Positions 53,066-62,209 of a stretch of 64,000 nucleotides of DNA are shown piece by piece. A model generated the notes under the pieces. The model was not told the origin of the DNA. It saw only the letters and a program-made list of their open reading frames with translations, and made no database searches. Within the stretch, counting starts at the first letter, position 1, and every line of letters starts with the position of its first letter. This DNA is from ANME-2 cluster archaeon (GTDB lineage Archaea; Halobacteriota; Methanosarcinia; Methanosarcinales; Methanocomedenaceae): positions 62,001-126,000 of the forward strand of contig JAAXOC010000065.1 of NCBI GenBank assembly GCA_014237145.1, in the 5' to 3' direction. The position numbers and the translations under genes were made by a program.

Positions 53066-53206
53066 ATCCGTTTCAAATTAAATGGTAATTGCTCATATTG
53101 CTCGGAATTTTGAGACACATATTACACAGATTAATAGTTGTTGTGAAAATCAGTGTAATCTGTGTCTATATTAATTTTGCATTTTGCCATACTTTTTGAA
53201 ATGGAT
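53066..53206. mobile_element. 141-bp MITE, copy 1
   Basis: The ends are imperfect inverted repeats: ATCCGTTTCAAATTAAATGG on the left and the inverse ATCCATTTCAAAAAGTATGG on the right. The centre holds a hairpin of ACACAGATTA/TAATCTGTGT type. A second copy of identical length is at 55109-55249 and a lone terminus is at 43695. It has no coding capacity. No parent transposase is identified in the window. Confidence 0.75.
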
Positions 53207-53350
53207 GCAAAATGCTCACTTATTCCGCATTTTTTAAGCCTACAGGAAAGTATTACTTTCCTATATGTTAAAAAAGCAGGAATAATATGAAACCAGAATG
53301 AAGCGGGGGAGGTAATCTTAGCTAAAAAACATAGTTCTAATAATCTTTTA

Positions 53351-53455
<105 letters not shown>

Positions 53456-53482
53456 ACATGGTGCTTTTATTAATATAACTGG

Positions 53483-53557
53483 CGGGCCCGGAGGGATTCG
53501 AACCCCCGACATCCGGGTTAGAAGCCCGGCGCTATGTCCTGGCTAAGCCACGAGCCC
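53483..53557 (-). tRNA. tRNA-Arg(TCT)
   Basis: The minus strand gives the acceptor stem GGGCTCG/CGGGCCC with discriminator G. The anticodon arm is CCGGG-CTTCTAA-CCCGG (anticodon TCT), and the T arm contains GGTTCGAATCC. There is no intron and no encoded CCA. It lies 27 bases upstream of tRNA-Thr on the same strand and is probably co-transcribed. Confidence 0.95.
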
Positions 53558-53655
53558 ACAGGCGTTTAACCATAATACCAGTGGACTTTCAAATAGTACT
53601 TTACCCATAAAAACTCTTTGGTGTAAAACAGTATTCCGCCTGAATTACGTACCAG

Positions 53656-54045
53656 CTACCTTCCTTCCAGATATGTAACCTCATCCGCTTCCACTACGAA
53701 CGGTTTTTCGAGAGCAAACTCCACAATTTTCCTGACCCTGCCTATGCTTTTTAATTCAAGTTGAAGTCTCGCAGAGAAAGTCTCACATTCCTCTAAAACC
53801 TCATTTGTCATATGCGTGATACGGTGCATGGCCACCTGCTTGTTTTTTATCCTGGCAATCAGGCCTAATGTTCCAACTTTGACATCATGATAGCTGGTCC
53901 GTGTCAGGAAGACTAAATCCCCCACATCAGAACCATGTACCGAATAAAAATTATGAGGGCTGCGAATCTCAATGGTTCTTATGCGATCATCCTGCAATTC
54001 CTTTAGCACCTGAGATGATATTCCTGTAAGTATAATATATTTCAT
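53656..54045 (-). CDS. DUF473 family protein
   Basis: The 129-residue protein reads MKYIILTGISSQVLKELQDD, RTIEIRSPHNFYSVHGSDVG, DLVFLTRTSYHDVKVGTLGL and IARIKNKQVAMHRI, the pattern of the archaeal DUF473 family (unknown function, small beta-rich domain). It is 15 bases downstream of the PAC2 gene and probably co-transcribed, which hints at a link to proteasome assembly or protein quality control; that link is only contextual. Confidence 0.82.
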   Translation of the reverse strand: MKYIILTGISSQVLKELQDDRIRTIEIRSPHNFYSVHGSDVGDLVFLTRTSYHDVKVGTLGLIARIKNKQVAMHRITHMTNEVLEECETFSARLQLELKSIGRVRKIVEFALEKPFVVEADEVTYLEGR

Positions 54046-54060
54046 TGATACACCCCCCCA

Positions 54061-54813
54061 TCAACCATACATTGGGAATTCACGCCTGGGTTGTTCGCCT
54101 TCCTCACTGGTCTTAACCTGTTCAGCAAGTTTCTGTAGTTCGACTTCGATCTGTTCGGCCTGGTCCATCAGGTTTTCAGTGTCAATGGGAAGACCATAGA
54201 TTATTTTCAATATGCTGATTACAGAAGCTGCAGCCCTTGGGTCCGGATTGGGGCTATTGGTCTCACCCAACAAGCTTATGGCATGGATATCACGCATGAC
54301 ACATTCTGTCATCACACTACCAGAAATGCCGCTTATGGTCCCAACCTGGAATATTTCAACATAATCCCTTATCTTGTCAAGCATATCATCATTGGTCGCA
54401 GCACCAAAGACCTTTTCCTCACTGCTCATAGTGGCTATCCCGGCAATGGAAACAATCTCCTTTACATTTATTGATTGTGCCCAGTCTACTAGAACTTTGC
54501 TGACCTCATAGGATATAGTGGGATGAATCGGGATATCAGAAATGACAGTGAGAATGTTATGCTCTTTACTCTGATAGATCCGTACAGGCATATTTATGAT
54601 GCCATTAAACAAAACTGCTATGGGTGGGAAGTATTTTGATTCCATACTTCCAACATATTCCATATTGAGTTCATCTATTAAATGCTGGCCTGCAATATTC
54701 CCAACAAGTCCGATACCTGGAAAACCTTCTACTATAATCGGGTTCTTAAGTGATAGTGGTTTAGTAATGATCTTGACATTATACACAAATTTAGATTGTT
54801 CATCACCTGGCAT
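54061..54813 (-). CDS. PAC2 family proteasome-assembly-chaperone-like protein
   Basis: The 250-residue protein has the PAC2 opening NPIIVEGFPGIGLVGNIAGQ with HLIDELNMEYVGSM, then YFPPIAVLFNG, LTVISDIPIHPTISYEVSKV and the family's VSIAGIATM. A late GLPIDTENLMDQAEQIEVEL helix and an acidic tail follow. The end PMYG is open but lacks the HbYX motif of some archaeal proteasome chaperones. PAC2 proteins of archaea (PbaB-like) bind proteasome alpha subunits. The role here is inferred from the family. Confidence 0.87.
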   Translation of the reverse strand: MPGDEQSKFVYNVKIITKPLSLKNPIIVEGFPGIGLVGNIAGQHLIDELNMEYVGSMESKYFPPIAVLFNGIINMPVRIYQSKEHNILTVISDIPIHPTISYEVSKVLVDWAQSINVKEIVSIAGIATMSSEEKVFGAATNDDMLDKIRDYVEIFQVGTISGISGSVMTECVMRDIHAISLLGETNSPNPDPRAAASVISILKIIYGLPIDTENLMDQAEQIEVELQKLAEQVKTSEEGEQPRREFPMYG

Positions 54814-54904
54814 ATTTTCACCTTAATTAACTATTGGACGTTTTACTATAAACATAAACGCCCTATTTCTATTTAAGTTTCTATTTTAATTTGAGGACTT
54901 AAAA

Positions 54905-55021
54905 AGATTTTTAAACGCTTATGTTTTATGATAAAATGTTTAGGCTTGATATCGAGAATATTTTTCACAAATAAATAGCGCACATAAAATTCATAGGTCA
55001 TCTGAGTCAAGCCTATTTTTT
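54905..55021 (+). ncRNA. Candidate small RNA with paired ends
   Basis: A TATA-like GATTTTTAAACG lies at 54906-54917. About 25 bases on, TAGGCTTGA (54941-54949) starts, and its inverse TCAAGCCTA (55007-55015) is followed by a run of six T. The expected transcript would be about 80 bases, closed by a 9-bp stem and ended by a T tract, a known archaeal termination signal. No protein frame covers it. Confidence 0.45.
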
Positions 55022-55108
55022 CAAAGGGAAATGGAAATGGAACTAATTCCATTAGTCATCGGTTAAGGAGTTTGACTGGCTCGATATGGATTGTTTTCCA
55101 AATAACTT

Positions 55109-55249
55109 ATCCCCTTCAAATTAAATGGTAATTGATCATAGTGCTCTGAATTTTGAGACACAGATTACACAGATTGATAGTGGTTGTGAAAATCAGTGAA
55201 ATCTATGTCTAAATTAATCTTGCATTTGACCATACTTTTTGAAGCGGAT
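55109..55249. mobile_element. 141-bp MITE, copy 2
   Basis: This copy matches the element at 53066-53206 along its full length, roughly 85-90% identical, in the same orientation. It has the same inverted termini (ATCCCCTTCAAATTAAATGG; inverse of CCATACTTTTTGAAGCGGAT). It lies directly before the end of trpA. Confidence 0.75.
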
Positions 55250-55286
55250 ACCTTTTCACGCTAAAAAAAGGATATTTACCGATTCA

Positions 55287-56051
55287 TTATCCCAAACTCG
55301 ATTTTATCTCCCGCGCCAGCACCTCAAGCCTTCCCACAACATCCTGCCCGCTGGCTATAATATCCACAAAAGCCGAACCCACAATTACACCCTGGGCACC
55401 GCTCTTAATGATCTCGGCAGCCTGTGCGCCAGATGAAATACCAAAACCCACAGCTTTGGGCTTATCAGTCTTAACCCTGTCCAGCACTTCCTTTGTAGAG
55501 CCTGCAACATCGTCCCTGGCACCCGTGACACCCAGCCTGGACACCAGATACAAAAACCCGGTGCCCCGCTTCAGGATATCCTCAAGCCTGTCGCCTGTGG
55601 TTGTGGGTGCTATCAAGAATATCAGGTCAACTCCATTTCCCTCGCAATACCCGCCCAGTTCCCCGGATTCCTCTGGCGGCAGGTCTGGCACGATAATACC
55701 GGTAATGCCAGAATCTTTGCAGTCCTTTACGAACCTCTCAAGTCCCCGCTTGAAGATCAGGTTGTAGTAGGTCATCACAACAAGCGGTACATCCACACCA
55801 AGCCCCTTCACCATCTCAAAGTACCTGTCAGGGTTCATACCCGCGTCCAGTGCCCTCTCGATGGATGCCTGTATGGTAGGGCCGTCTGCTATAGGGTCAG
55901 AAAAAGGCAGTCCCAGCTCCACAATATCAGCACCGCCCCTTATCAGTGCATGCACGATTCCTGCAGTATCACCATCACCGGCGCACACATAAGCGATAAG
56001 TGCTCCATCACCCTTTATTTTCAGTTCATCGAACTTATCAGAGATCCTCAT
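55287..56051 (-). CDS. trpA: Tryptophan synthase alpha chain
   Basis: The 254-residue protein has the TrpA catalytic Glu in VELGLPFSDPIADGPTIQAS, where the second catalytic Asp is also found, and later VPDLPPEESGEL, FLYLVSRLGVTGARDDV, AVGFGISSGAQAAEII and GVIVGSAFV. It splits indole-3-glycerol phosphate and passes indole to TrpB. It overlaps trpB by one base and is the last gene of trpCBA. Confidence 0.97.
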   Translation of the reverse strand: MRISDKFDELKIKGDGALIAYVCAGDGDTAGIVHALIRGGADIVELGLPFSDPIADGPTIQASIERALDAGMNPDRYFEMVKGLGVDVPLVVMTYYNLIFKRGLERFVKDCKDSGITGIIVPDLPPEESGELGGYCEGNGVDLIFLIAPTTTGDRLEDILKRGTGFLYLVSRLGVTGARDDVAGSTKEVLDRVKTDKPKAVGFGISSGAQAAEIIKSGAQGVIVGSAFVDIIASGQDVVGRLEVLAREIKSSLG

Positions 56052-57241
56052 TACATAACCCCCTTCTCAAGCACAGCCTCAAGGTCCTTATCGCCCCGCC
56101 CCGATAGATTGATCACCACGATCTCGCCAAGTTCACCTGAGCCTGCAGCCTTTGCCAGGTAGGCAAGGGCATGAGACGATTCCAGTGCCGGGATAATACC
56201 CTCCATCCGGCTCAGTTCGTGGAAGGCAGCCAGTGCCTCATCGTCACTGGTGTTCGCAGGCTTGATCCTGCCAGTCTCGGCCAGGTATGCCAGTTCAGGA
56301 CCCACACCGCTATAATCAAGCCCGGCTGCGATGCTGTGGGATTCCAGTATCTGGCCGTAGGGGTCCTGCAGTATCTTGGTCCGCGCGCCGTGGAGCACGC
56401 CTTCCTCGCCCACACACAGGGATGCAGAGTGAAGAGCAGCCTTTTTGGTTGACTCCATACCACTGCCGCCCGCTTCCACAGCGAATAATTTTACGTTAGT
56501 ATCTGAAATGAATGGATAGAAAGTGCCGATAGCATTACTGCCGCCGCCCGTACATGCGATAATGGAATCAGGCAAACGCCCCTCCTTCTCCATGATCTGT
56601 TGTTTGACCTCGTTGCCTATCACACTCTGGAAGTCGCGCACAATAGTTGGATAAGGATGGGGACCGACCACCGAACCGATAAGGTAATGTGTATCCTCCA
56701 CATTGCTAACCCAGTCCCGCAGCGCCTCATTGATGGCATCCTTCAGGGTCTGGCTGCCAGAAGTTACAGGAATAACCTTTGTTCCCATAAGTTCCATGCG
56801 GTACACGTTCATGCGCTGACGCTCCATATCCTTGGCACCCATATAGACCTCTGTGGCAATCCCCAGGTTTGCGCCAGCCATGGCCGTAGCAGTACCGTGC
56901 TGGCCCGCCCCTGTCTCGGCGATGAGGCGGCGCTTGCCCATATACTTTGCCAGCAGTGCCTGGCCCAGTGTGTTGTTAAGTTTATGTGCACCTCCGTGCA
57001 CCAGGTCCTCACGCTTGAGATATACCTTGATCCCGTATTTTTCACTCAGGCGCCGGGCATGGTACAGTGGGGTGGGGCGGCCTGCAAAATCCTGTAGATA
57101 ATAGTCCAGTTCCTGCTTGAATAGGGGATCGTCCCTGAACCGCTCATATCCTTGTTCCAGTTCCTTTACTGCAGGCATGAGCACTTCGGGTACGAACTGT
57201 CCGCCGAAGCGCCCGAACTTGCCTCTTTGTTTTTTGTTCAT
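56051..57241 (-). CDS. trpB: Tryptophan synthase beta chain
   Basis: The 396-residue protein is a standard TrpB1: [54 protein letters not shown] with the PLP lysine in [25 protein letters not shown], and the PLP phosphate loop [17 protein letters not shown]. It condenses indole with serine to give tryptophan. It follows trpC by 21 bases and overlaps trpA by one. Confidence 0.98.
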   Translation of the reverse strand: MNKKQRGKFGRFGGQFVPEVLMPAVKELEQGYERFRDDPLFKQELDYYLQDFAGRPTPLYHARRLSEKYGIKVYLKREDLVHGGAHKLNNTLGQALLAKYMGKRRLIAETGAGQHGTATAMAGANLGIATEVYMGAKDMERQRMNVYRMELMGTKVIPVTSGSQTLKDAINEALRDWVSNVEDTHYLIGSVVGPHPYPTIVRDFQSVIGNEVKQQIMEKEGRLPDSIIACTGGGSNAIGTFYPFISDTNVKLFAVEAGGSGMESTKKAALHSASLCVGEEGVLHGARTKILQDPYGQILESHSIAAGLDYSGVGPELAYLAETGRIKPANTSDDEALAAFHELSRMEGIIPALESSHALAYLAKAAGSGELGEIVVINLSGRGDKDLEAVLEKGVM

Positions 57242-57262
57242 GAAGTTATCCTCTGTAAGTTA

Positions 57263-58063
57263 TCAATTTGATGTGTTTGACGTATGTGAGTCAGATATGC
57301 CAGCCTCAACTAATAATCTGGTGTTTTCGTAGATGTCACCTTTCATAATGGACGTGCCTACCAATACGGCATCGGCACCTGCCCGTACTACCCGGACAGC
57401 ATCCTGTGGAGTTAGTATACCGCTCTCGCTTATTATAATCCTGTCAGGACTGTGTTTCCTGATAATGGGGGCCAGTTCTTCGGTTGTGGCAAGGTCGATC
57501 TCCATAGTCTTGAGGTTTCGGTTGTTGATGCCTATAATATCTGCATCAGTCTCCAATGCGGCCATAAATTCTGCGTGATCATGTACTTCCACCAGCGGCT
57601 GGAGTCCCCTGTCCTTTGCAAGTGAGATGAATCCAGGCAGCCTGTCGCCCAATATTCCAACTATCAGTAGTATCAGGTCGCTTTCTACCTCATAGAGCTG
57701 TCGTTCGTCTATTATAAAGTCCTTCCTCAATACCGGGATGCTTACGGCCTGCCTGACATGTTCCAGGTTCTCCAGGCTGCCGTGGAAAAAATCCGGCTCT
57801 GTAAGTACGGAAATAGCACAAGCGCCAGCCTTTTCCATCGTCCGGGCTATCTGTGCGGCATCGGCAGGGCTCACTTCCCTGTTGTGGGTGGTGGGAGATG
57901 CGGGTTTGACCTCGGCTATCACAGGTATATATTGCGAATCCTTCGCATTCTTTATGGACCTGGTAAGGCTCCTTGTGCTTATTGTCTGTACTGTACCTAT
58001 GTCTGCCAGTTTATTGACACGGTTTTCGGTTGCTGAAATGATATCTTGTATTATTCTGTTCAT
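57263..58063 (-). CDS. trpC: Indole-3-glycerol phosphate synthase
   Basis: The protein of about 266 residues has the TrpC motifs VIAEVKPASPTTHNREVSPA, VLTEPDFFHGSLENLEHVR, VLRKDFIIDERQLYEVE, DIIGINNRNLKTMEIDL, IISESGILTPQDAVRV and AVLVGTSIM. I use the ATG (NRIIQDII) at 58063; a GTG four codons upstream is possible. It is the first gene of trpCBA. A TATA-like ATTATATAC and a TGTACA palindrome lie directly upstream. trpD, trpE, trpF and trpG are not in the window. Confidence 0.95.
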   Translation of the reverse strand: MNRIIQDIISATENRVNKLADIGTVQTISTRSLTRSIKNAKDSQYIPVIAEVKPASPTTHNREVSPADAAQIARTMEKAGACAISVLTEPDFFHGSLENLEHVRQAVSIPVLRKDFIIDERQLYEVESDLILLIVGILGDRLPGFISLAKDRGLQPLVEVHDHAEFMAALETDADIIGINNRNLKTMEIDLATTEELAPIIRKHSPDRIIISESGILTPQDAVRVVRAGADAVLVGTSIMKGDIYENTRLLVEAGISDSHTSNTSN

Positions 58064-58100
58064 GTACCAGACCACATTAATGTATATATCTATTCAATGG

Positions 58101-58130
58101 TGTACAATATTGTACATTGTATATAATACT
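58101..58130 (-). promoter_or_regulatory. trp promoter with TrpY-type TGTACA palindrome
   Basis: TGTACAATATTGTACA (58101-58116) is a perfect 16-bp palindrome of two TGTACA boxes, the sequence bound by TrpY in Methanothermobacter. On the minus strand it directly follows a TATA-like ATTATATAC (about 58119-58128), covering the expected transcription start about 35 bases ahead of the trpC ATG. Tryptophan-dependent repression is the likely function. No trpY gene is in the window. Confidence 0.75.
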
Positions 58131-58362
58131 TATGCAGGATTCTTATTGGAAGGGGATATAAAAAATATATCCTACAGGCTGTGCCAAAATACCTATAAGT
58201 CATGGACTTTGGAATGGAATTTCTGAGCCATCGAAAGGATGCATGAGGATTGCTAAAATTCATTCGTCGTCTTGACTCGTGAAAAAAAAGGGGCATGGAA
58301 ATCCAGTGTAACAGTGCTCTCAGCAAAATTATAAGTATAATTGAACTAAATACTTTTAATAA

Positions 58363-58665
58363 ATGACCCTAAAATCAAAAATGCATAAGAAATCTGCCTT
58401 TACAGGACGCAGTATAAGAGGTTCTGATATAGGTGCATCAAGTGAAGATGTTGAAGTGCCAGTTAGAAATGTGCACGACGTAGGTATTCCAAGCGTCCAT
58501 ATTTTAAGCAAAAACGATATTGAAAATGAGCTATCTCAGATCGAAAAAAAGTTCGGAATGACCTCTGAACAATTTTATAAAGCTTGGAGAGAGGGTAGAG
58601 TACACGGACACGAGGCCGTAAAGCTGGGTAGTTATTTTGAGTTCTATAAGGATGAGTATGAGTGA
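58363..58665 (+). CDS. TumA-type antitoxin candidate
   Basis: The 100-residue protein has a disordered N terminus (KSAFTGRSIRGSDIGASSED), and a helical C-terminal part ENELSQIEKKFGMTSEQFYK AWREGRVHGHEAVKLGSYF. It overlaps a TumE-type toxin gene by 4 bases (GTGA). Size, order and overlap fit the TumA antitoxin. The family match is based mainly on the partner. Confidence 0.65.
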   Translation: MTLKSKMHKKSAFTGRSIRGSDIGASSEDVEVPVRNVHDVGIPSVHILSKNDIENELSQIEKKFGMTSEQFYKAWREGRVHGHEAVKLGSYFEFYKDEYE

Positions 58666-59153
58666 AGGTACAGGACCGGGTATCTGAAATAAGAGGAGTT
58701 ATCTATTCTTATTGTAATGATATTATTGATCAATCAGCGTCGTCAACTTTTGAGGTAAACCGAAGTGAAAAACGTCCAGATTATGGGACTATTTCTGTAG
58801 AAATCAGGTGTTTTGACGGGTCTTTGCTAAAATTTTTCGAAAAAATCAATCGTGGGATTATTGAGATATATAGCTATGAATATATACGACTTAATACAGG
58901 CTTTTTCTATCATTACCAAAATGAAGGAGTTGAGAATGGGATTAAAAAACCTCTTCATCATTTACATGTTGGGATTAAAAAAGATGCTAATGAAAAATTA
59001 TTGGAATTACTTCCAAATGAACTAATAGAACATGGTGGGCCGCACTACAAAGTTTCAGAAATCAGTTTCAACGAGTTTATGGCCATGATAATCGTGAACT
59101 TTTTTGATGGTCATAGAAATTTCGATAATATGCTTAAAAATTTAGGTTTTTGA
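58662..59153 (+). CDS. TumE family toxin
   Basis: The 163-residue protein reads SVEIRCFDGSLLKFFEKINR, IEIYSYEYIRLNTGFFYHYQ, KPLHHLHVGIKKDANEK and HYKVSEISFNEFMAMIIVNF, in line with TumE/DUF6516 toxins: a beta core with YRYHYQ-like strand and a LHH/H pair. The start is GTG, overlapping the antitoxin stop. TumE toxins are thought to act on RNA or translation. The pair lies in a clean spacer between trpC and queH. Confidence 0.75.
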   Translation: MKVQDRVSEIRGVIYSYCNDIIDQSASSTFEVNRSEKRPDYGTISVEIRCFDGSLLKFFEKINRGIIEIYSYEYIRLNTGFFYHYQNEGVENGIKKPLHHLHVGIKKDANEKLLELLPNELIEHGGPHYKVSEISFNEFMAMIIVNFFDGHRNFDNMLKNLGF

Positions 59154-59496
59154 ATTAGGGACATCGCGCCCTTTTCATTGCCGCAATTGCTGTAATGTTC
59201 AAGATGCTCAAATGATGCACGAGATTATCCTATGTGCAGTCAAGGTATACCATGGACAAATGTCCCGGCCCTGTATATAGCGATTTCGAGGAATATTTCC
59301 GTTCCTACATTCTACAATACATAACATGAGCAATTAATTTTTCGAATGTACCGCCCTCCAACTGCAAAAACCACCTTGATATCCCTTAAAGGCTGGCCCC
59401 CACCAATACAAATAGCCAGGCAAACGGCACCGCGCATGATATACACATTGATGCCGGGCTGTCAAAAACTTTCATATACATTATCCAAATAACATC
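59154..59496. other. Intergenic region, no firm gene
   Basis: No supported gene is seen. On the minus strand a 44-codon open stretch (about 59328-59460; MRGAVCLAICIGGGQPLRDI) reads protein-like, but has no recognisable family and no ribosome binding site. It may be a relic. Confidence 0.4.
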
Positions 59497-60036
59497 TCAC
59501 CCATCAACCAGCTTACGATAATATCTCTCCTTTTCACTGAATATGCAGCCGCAGTACGCCTGTCGGTACAGTCCCAGGTCGCGGCATAACTGGAAAGTCT
59601 CCCTGTATCCTTCACGGAAATCCTGGTAATAGAACTCCACGCCATATTCAGATGCAAGACCGCTGGCAATGTCCCTTATCATCTCATGTTTCTGGTAAGG
59701 GGATATAAGCAGCGTTGTCGTGAACCTGGAGATACCCATATCCGATGCCTGCCTGGCAGCCTCCTCCAGCCGCAGGGAATAACACAGGGCGCACCTGTCA
59801 TCGACCTCAAGGGCCTGACTGATAAAATCCTCTAATATATATTCGTCCTTGTACACCACATCCAGTTCCACAGCCCTCGCATACTGCTGCAAAGTTTCAA
59901 ACCTGCGTCTGTACTCTGTGAACGGATGGATATTCGGGTTGTAGAAATAGCCAACTGGATCAAAGCCACCAGACCTTAACGCCTTTACCGTATAAGTGGC
60001 ACAGGGGGCACAGCAGATATGCAGCAGAATTTCCAT
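59497..60036 (-). CDS. queH: QueH-type (DUF208) epoxyqueuosine reductase-like protein
   Basis: The protein of about 179 residues begins MEILLHICCAPCATYTVKAL and has DPVGYFYNPNIHPFTEYRRR, VDDRCALCYSLRLEEAARQA, TTLLISPYQKHEMI and RQAYCGCIFSEKERYYRK. The two Cys pairs (CC, C-x2-C and C-G-C) are the QueH iron-sulfur and redox ligands. QueH reduces epoxyqueuosine to queuosine in tRNA. Archaea normally make archaeosine rather than queuosine, so the substrate here is uncertain. The ATG is chosen because GGTGA lies 9 bases before it. It diverges from nrdJ. Confidence 0.85.
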   Translation of the reverse strand: MEILLHICCAPCATYTVKALRSGGFDPVGYFYNPNIHPFTEYRRRFETLQQYARAVELDVVYKDEYILEDFISQALEVDDRCALCYSLRLEEAARQASDMGISRFTTTLLISPYQKHEMIRDIASGLASEYGVEFYYQDFREGYRETFQLCRDLGLYRQAYCGCIFSEKERYYRKLVDG

Positions 60037-60116
60037 GTTTATTTTCACCAACTTTAATAATACAAGGAATTGAATTATATTATGTTGTATTTATCGATTT
60101 ACAGGGCTGGTATATA

Positions 60117-61856
60117 TTGGAACTCTCAGATAATGCACTAAAAGTGCTCAGGCGCAGGTACTTGCTAAAAGACGAACACAGCCAAGTGACCGAAACACCA
60201 GAGCAGATGTTTAGCAGGGTTGCCGGTTATGTGGCATCTGCCGACGAACGGTACAGGGACACAGCAGGTTCTGAGCAGGAGTTCTACTCGGTCATGTCAA
60301 ACCTTGAATTCCTGCCCAACTCCCCAACCCTGATGAATGCAGGCACCCGCATCAAGCAGCTTGCAGCCTGTTTAGTCCTGCCGATAGGCGATTCCCTTGA
60401 TGAGATATTCGGGACCCTGAAGAGTGCAGCCATCATACACCAGAGCGGCGGAGGCACGGGTTTTAGTTTCAGCAAGCTGCGGCCACAGGGGGATATAGTA
60501 GGCAGCACAGGCGGGATTGCCAGCGGTCCGGTGTCATTTATGAAAGTGTTCGATGCCGCCACCCAGGCCATCAAACAGGGGGGACGCCGCAGGGGTGCCA
60601 ATATGGGGATTCTCAGGGTGGACCATCCTGATATTGTGGATTTCATTACTGCAAAGCACGAACCCGGTGTGCTGACCAATTTCAACCTGTCTGTAGGCGT
60701 GAGTGATACATTCATGGAAGCTGTAGAAGCAGGGGGATCCTATGAATTAATAAACCCCCGCACCGGTGAGGTCACCCGTCGCAAGGATGCAATTGAGATA
60801 TTCAACCTCATAGCAGCCTCAGCATGGGAGAACGGTGAGCCGGGTCTGTTGTTCCTGGATACCATTAACCGGGATAATCCTACGCCGGGACAAGGGACGA
60901 TAGAGGCAACCAATCCCTGCGGGGAACAGCCACTGCTGCCCTATGAGGCCTGCAACCTGGGTTCGATCAACCTGGATAAGATGGTAGATGGCGGCAGCAT
61001 TGATTATGATAAACTTGGCCGTACCGTGGATATTGCGGTGCGGTTTTTGGATAATGTGATAGACCTGGAGCAGTTCCCGCTTGAACAGATAGACCTTATG
61101 GTCAAGGGGAACAGGAAGATAGGGCTGGGTGTGATGGGATTTGCTGATATGCTCATACACTTAGGCATAGCTTACAATTCCACTGAGGCTGTGCAGGTGG
61201 CTGAGGAGGTCATGACCTTTATTTGCAACCGGGCAGTGCAGGCATCAGGGGAGATTTCACAGCGACGGGGCGTGTTTGGGAACTTCAAGAGCAGTATCTA
61301 TGACAGCCCATGCAGGCCTAAAGTGCGCAATGCCACACGTATAACCATTGCACCCACTGGTACTATCAGCATGATAGCAGGATGCAGCAGCGGAATTGAA
61401 CCGATTTATGCTGTATCGTATGTGAAGACTGTGATGGAAGGCGAGAAATTTGTGGTCACTAATCCGTATTTCGAGCAGATGGCAGTGCAGGAAGGGTTCT
61501 ATTCGCCGGAACTTGTGGAGCGTATAGCAAGCAATGGCTCGGTACAGGATATCCCTGATGTCCCGGTGGCTGTGCAGCGTTTGTTCGTCACGTCACATGA
61601 TATGGGGTACGAGTGGCATATCCGGTTGCAGGCTGCTTTCCAGAAATATGCTGACAATGCGGTATCCAAGACAATCAATTTCAGGCATGATGCCACAAAA
61701 GAGGATGTGGGCAGGGCTTTCAGGCTGGCTTATACGCTGGGGTGTAAGGGCATTACTGTTTACCGGGACCGCAGCCGTAGCGGGCAGGTGCTGACTACGG
61801 TTGATGATTTGATGCAGGATTGTGAGTATTGTGGGGCCGTGCTGAATCCGACGTGA
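60117..61856 (+). CDS. nrdJ: Adenosylcobalamin-dependent (class II) ribonucleotide reductase
   Basis: The 579-residue protein shows the class II core: FLPNSPTLMNAG, the first active-site Cys in LAACLVLPI, HQSGGGTGFSFSKLRPQGD, IKQGGRRRGANMGILRVDHP, the radical Cys and Glu in TNPCGEQPLLPYEACNLGSI, and APTGTISMIAGCSSGIEPIY. The C-terminal redox pair is CEYC, close to the end. It makes deoxyribonucleotides with a cobalamin radical. There is no ATP-cone. The start is TTG directly before ELSDNALKVLRRRYL. It shares a 65-base spacer with divergent queH. Confidence 0.95.
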   Translation: MELSDNALKVLRRRYLLKDEHSQVTETPEQMFSRVAGYVASADERYRDTAGSEQEFYSVMSNLEFLPNSPTLMNAGTRIKQLAACLVLPIGDSLDEIFGTLKSAAIIHQSGGGTGFSFSKLRPQGDIVGSTGGIASGPVSFMKVFDAATQAIKQGGRRRGANMGILRVDHPDIVDFITAKHEPGVLTNFNLSVGVSDTFMEAVEAGGSYELINPRTGEVTRRKDAIEIFNLIAASAWENGEPGLLFLDTINRDNPTPGQGTIEATNPCGEQPLLPYEACNLGSINLDKMVDGGSIDYDKLGRTVDIAVRFLDNVIDLEQFPLEQIDLMVKGNRKIGLGVMGFADMLIHLGIAYNSTEAVQVAEEVMTFICNRAVQASGEISQRRGVFGNFKSSIYDSPCRPKVRNATRITIAPTGTISMIAGCSSGIEPIYAVSYVKTVMEGEKFVVTNPYFEQMAVQEGFYSPELVERIASNGSVQDIPDVPVAVQRLFVTSHDMGYEWHIRLQAAFQKYADNAVSKTINFRHDATKEDVGRAFRLAYTLGCKGITVYRDRSRSGQVLTTVDDLMQDCEYCGAVLNPT

Positions 61857-62209
61857 AGTTGAAGTGGAGTGCACCCCTTCCAGCGGACAGGTAGTTAAGC
61901 AACACAATTTAACATGCTGTCTCAAATTAAAAGCAAGTATACAACTCAAACATTGTTTATCTCTTTCAGGCGAACATACAGTTGATAAAAGTTAAAAAAA
62001 CCTGAGCAGGATAATTATGAACTAATTGTATAATGCGAAATTATTTTGGGACAGCTTGGTTAAACAAGTTTAATAAATCCACTTTACGTAAAATAGTACA
62101 ATACAATTGAATACTTTCACCCCGCTCTCCGGTTAAGTATATTAACTTGACAAGACATCTAACAATTGTCTCCCTAAACCAAACAAACCGGAGGCTTGAG
62201 GTATGAAGA
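61857..62209. other. Intergenic region with rpa promoter
   Basis: No gene is seen. A TATA-like TTAAGTATATTAA (about 62131-62143) and a strong GGAGGCTTGAGGT ribosome binding site (62191-62203) precede the RPA start. ATTTTGGGACAGCTTGG at 62042-62058 belongs to the dispersed GTCCCAA motif. Confidence 0.55.
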
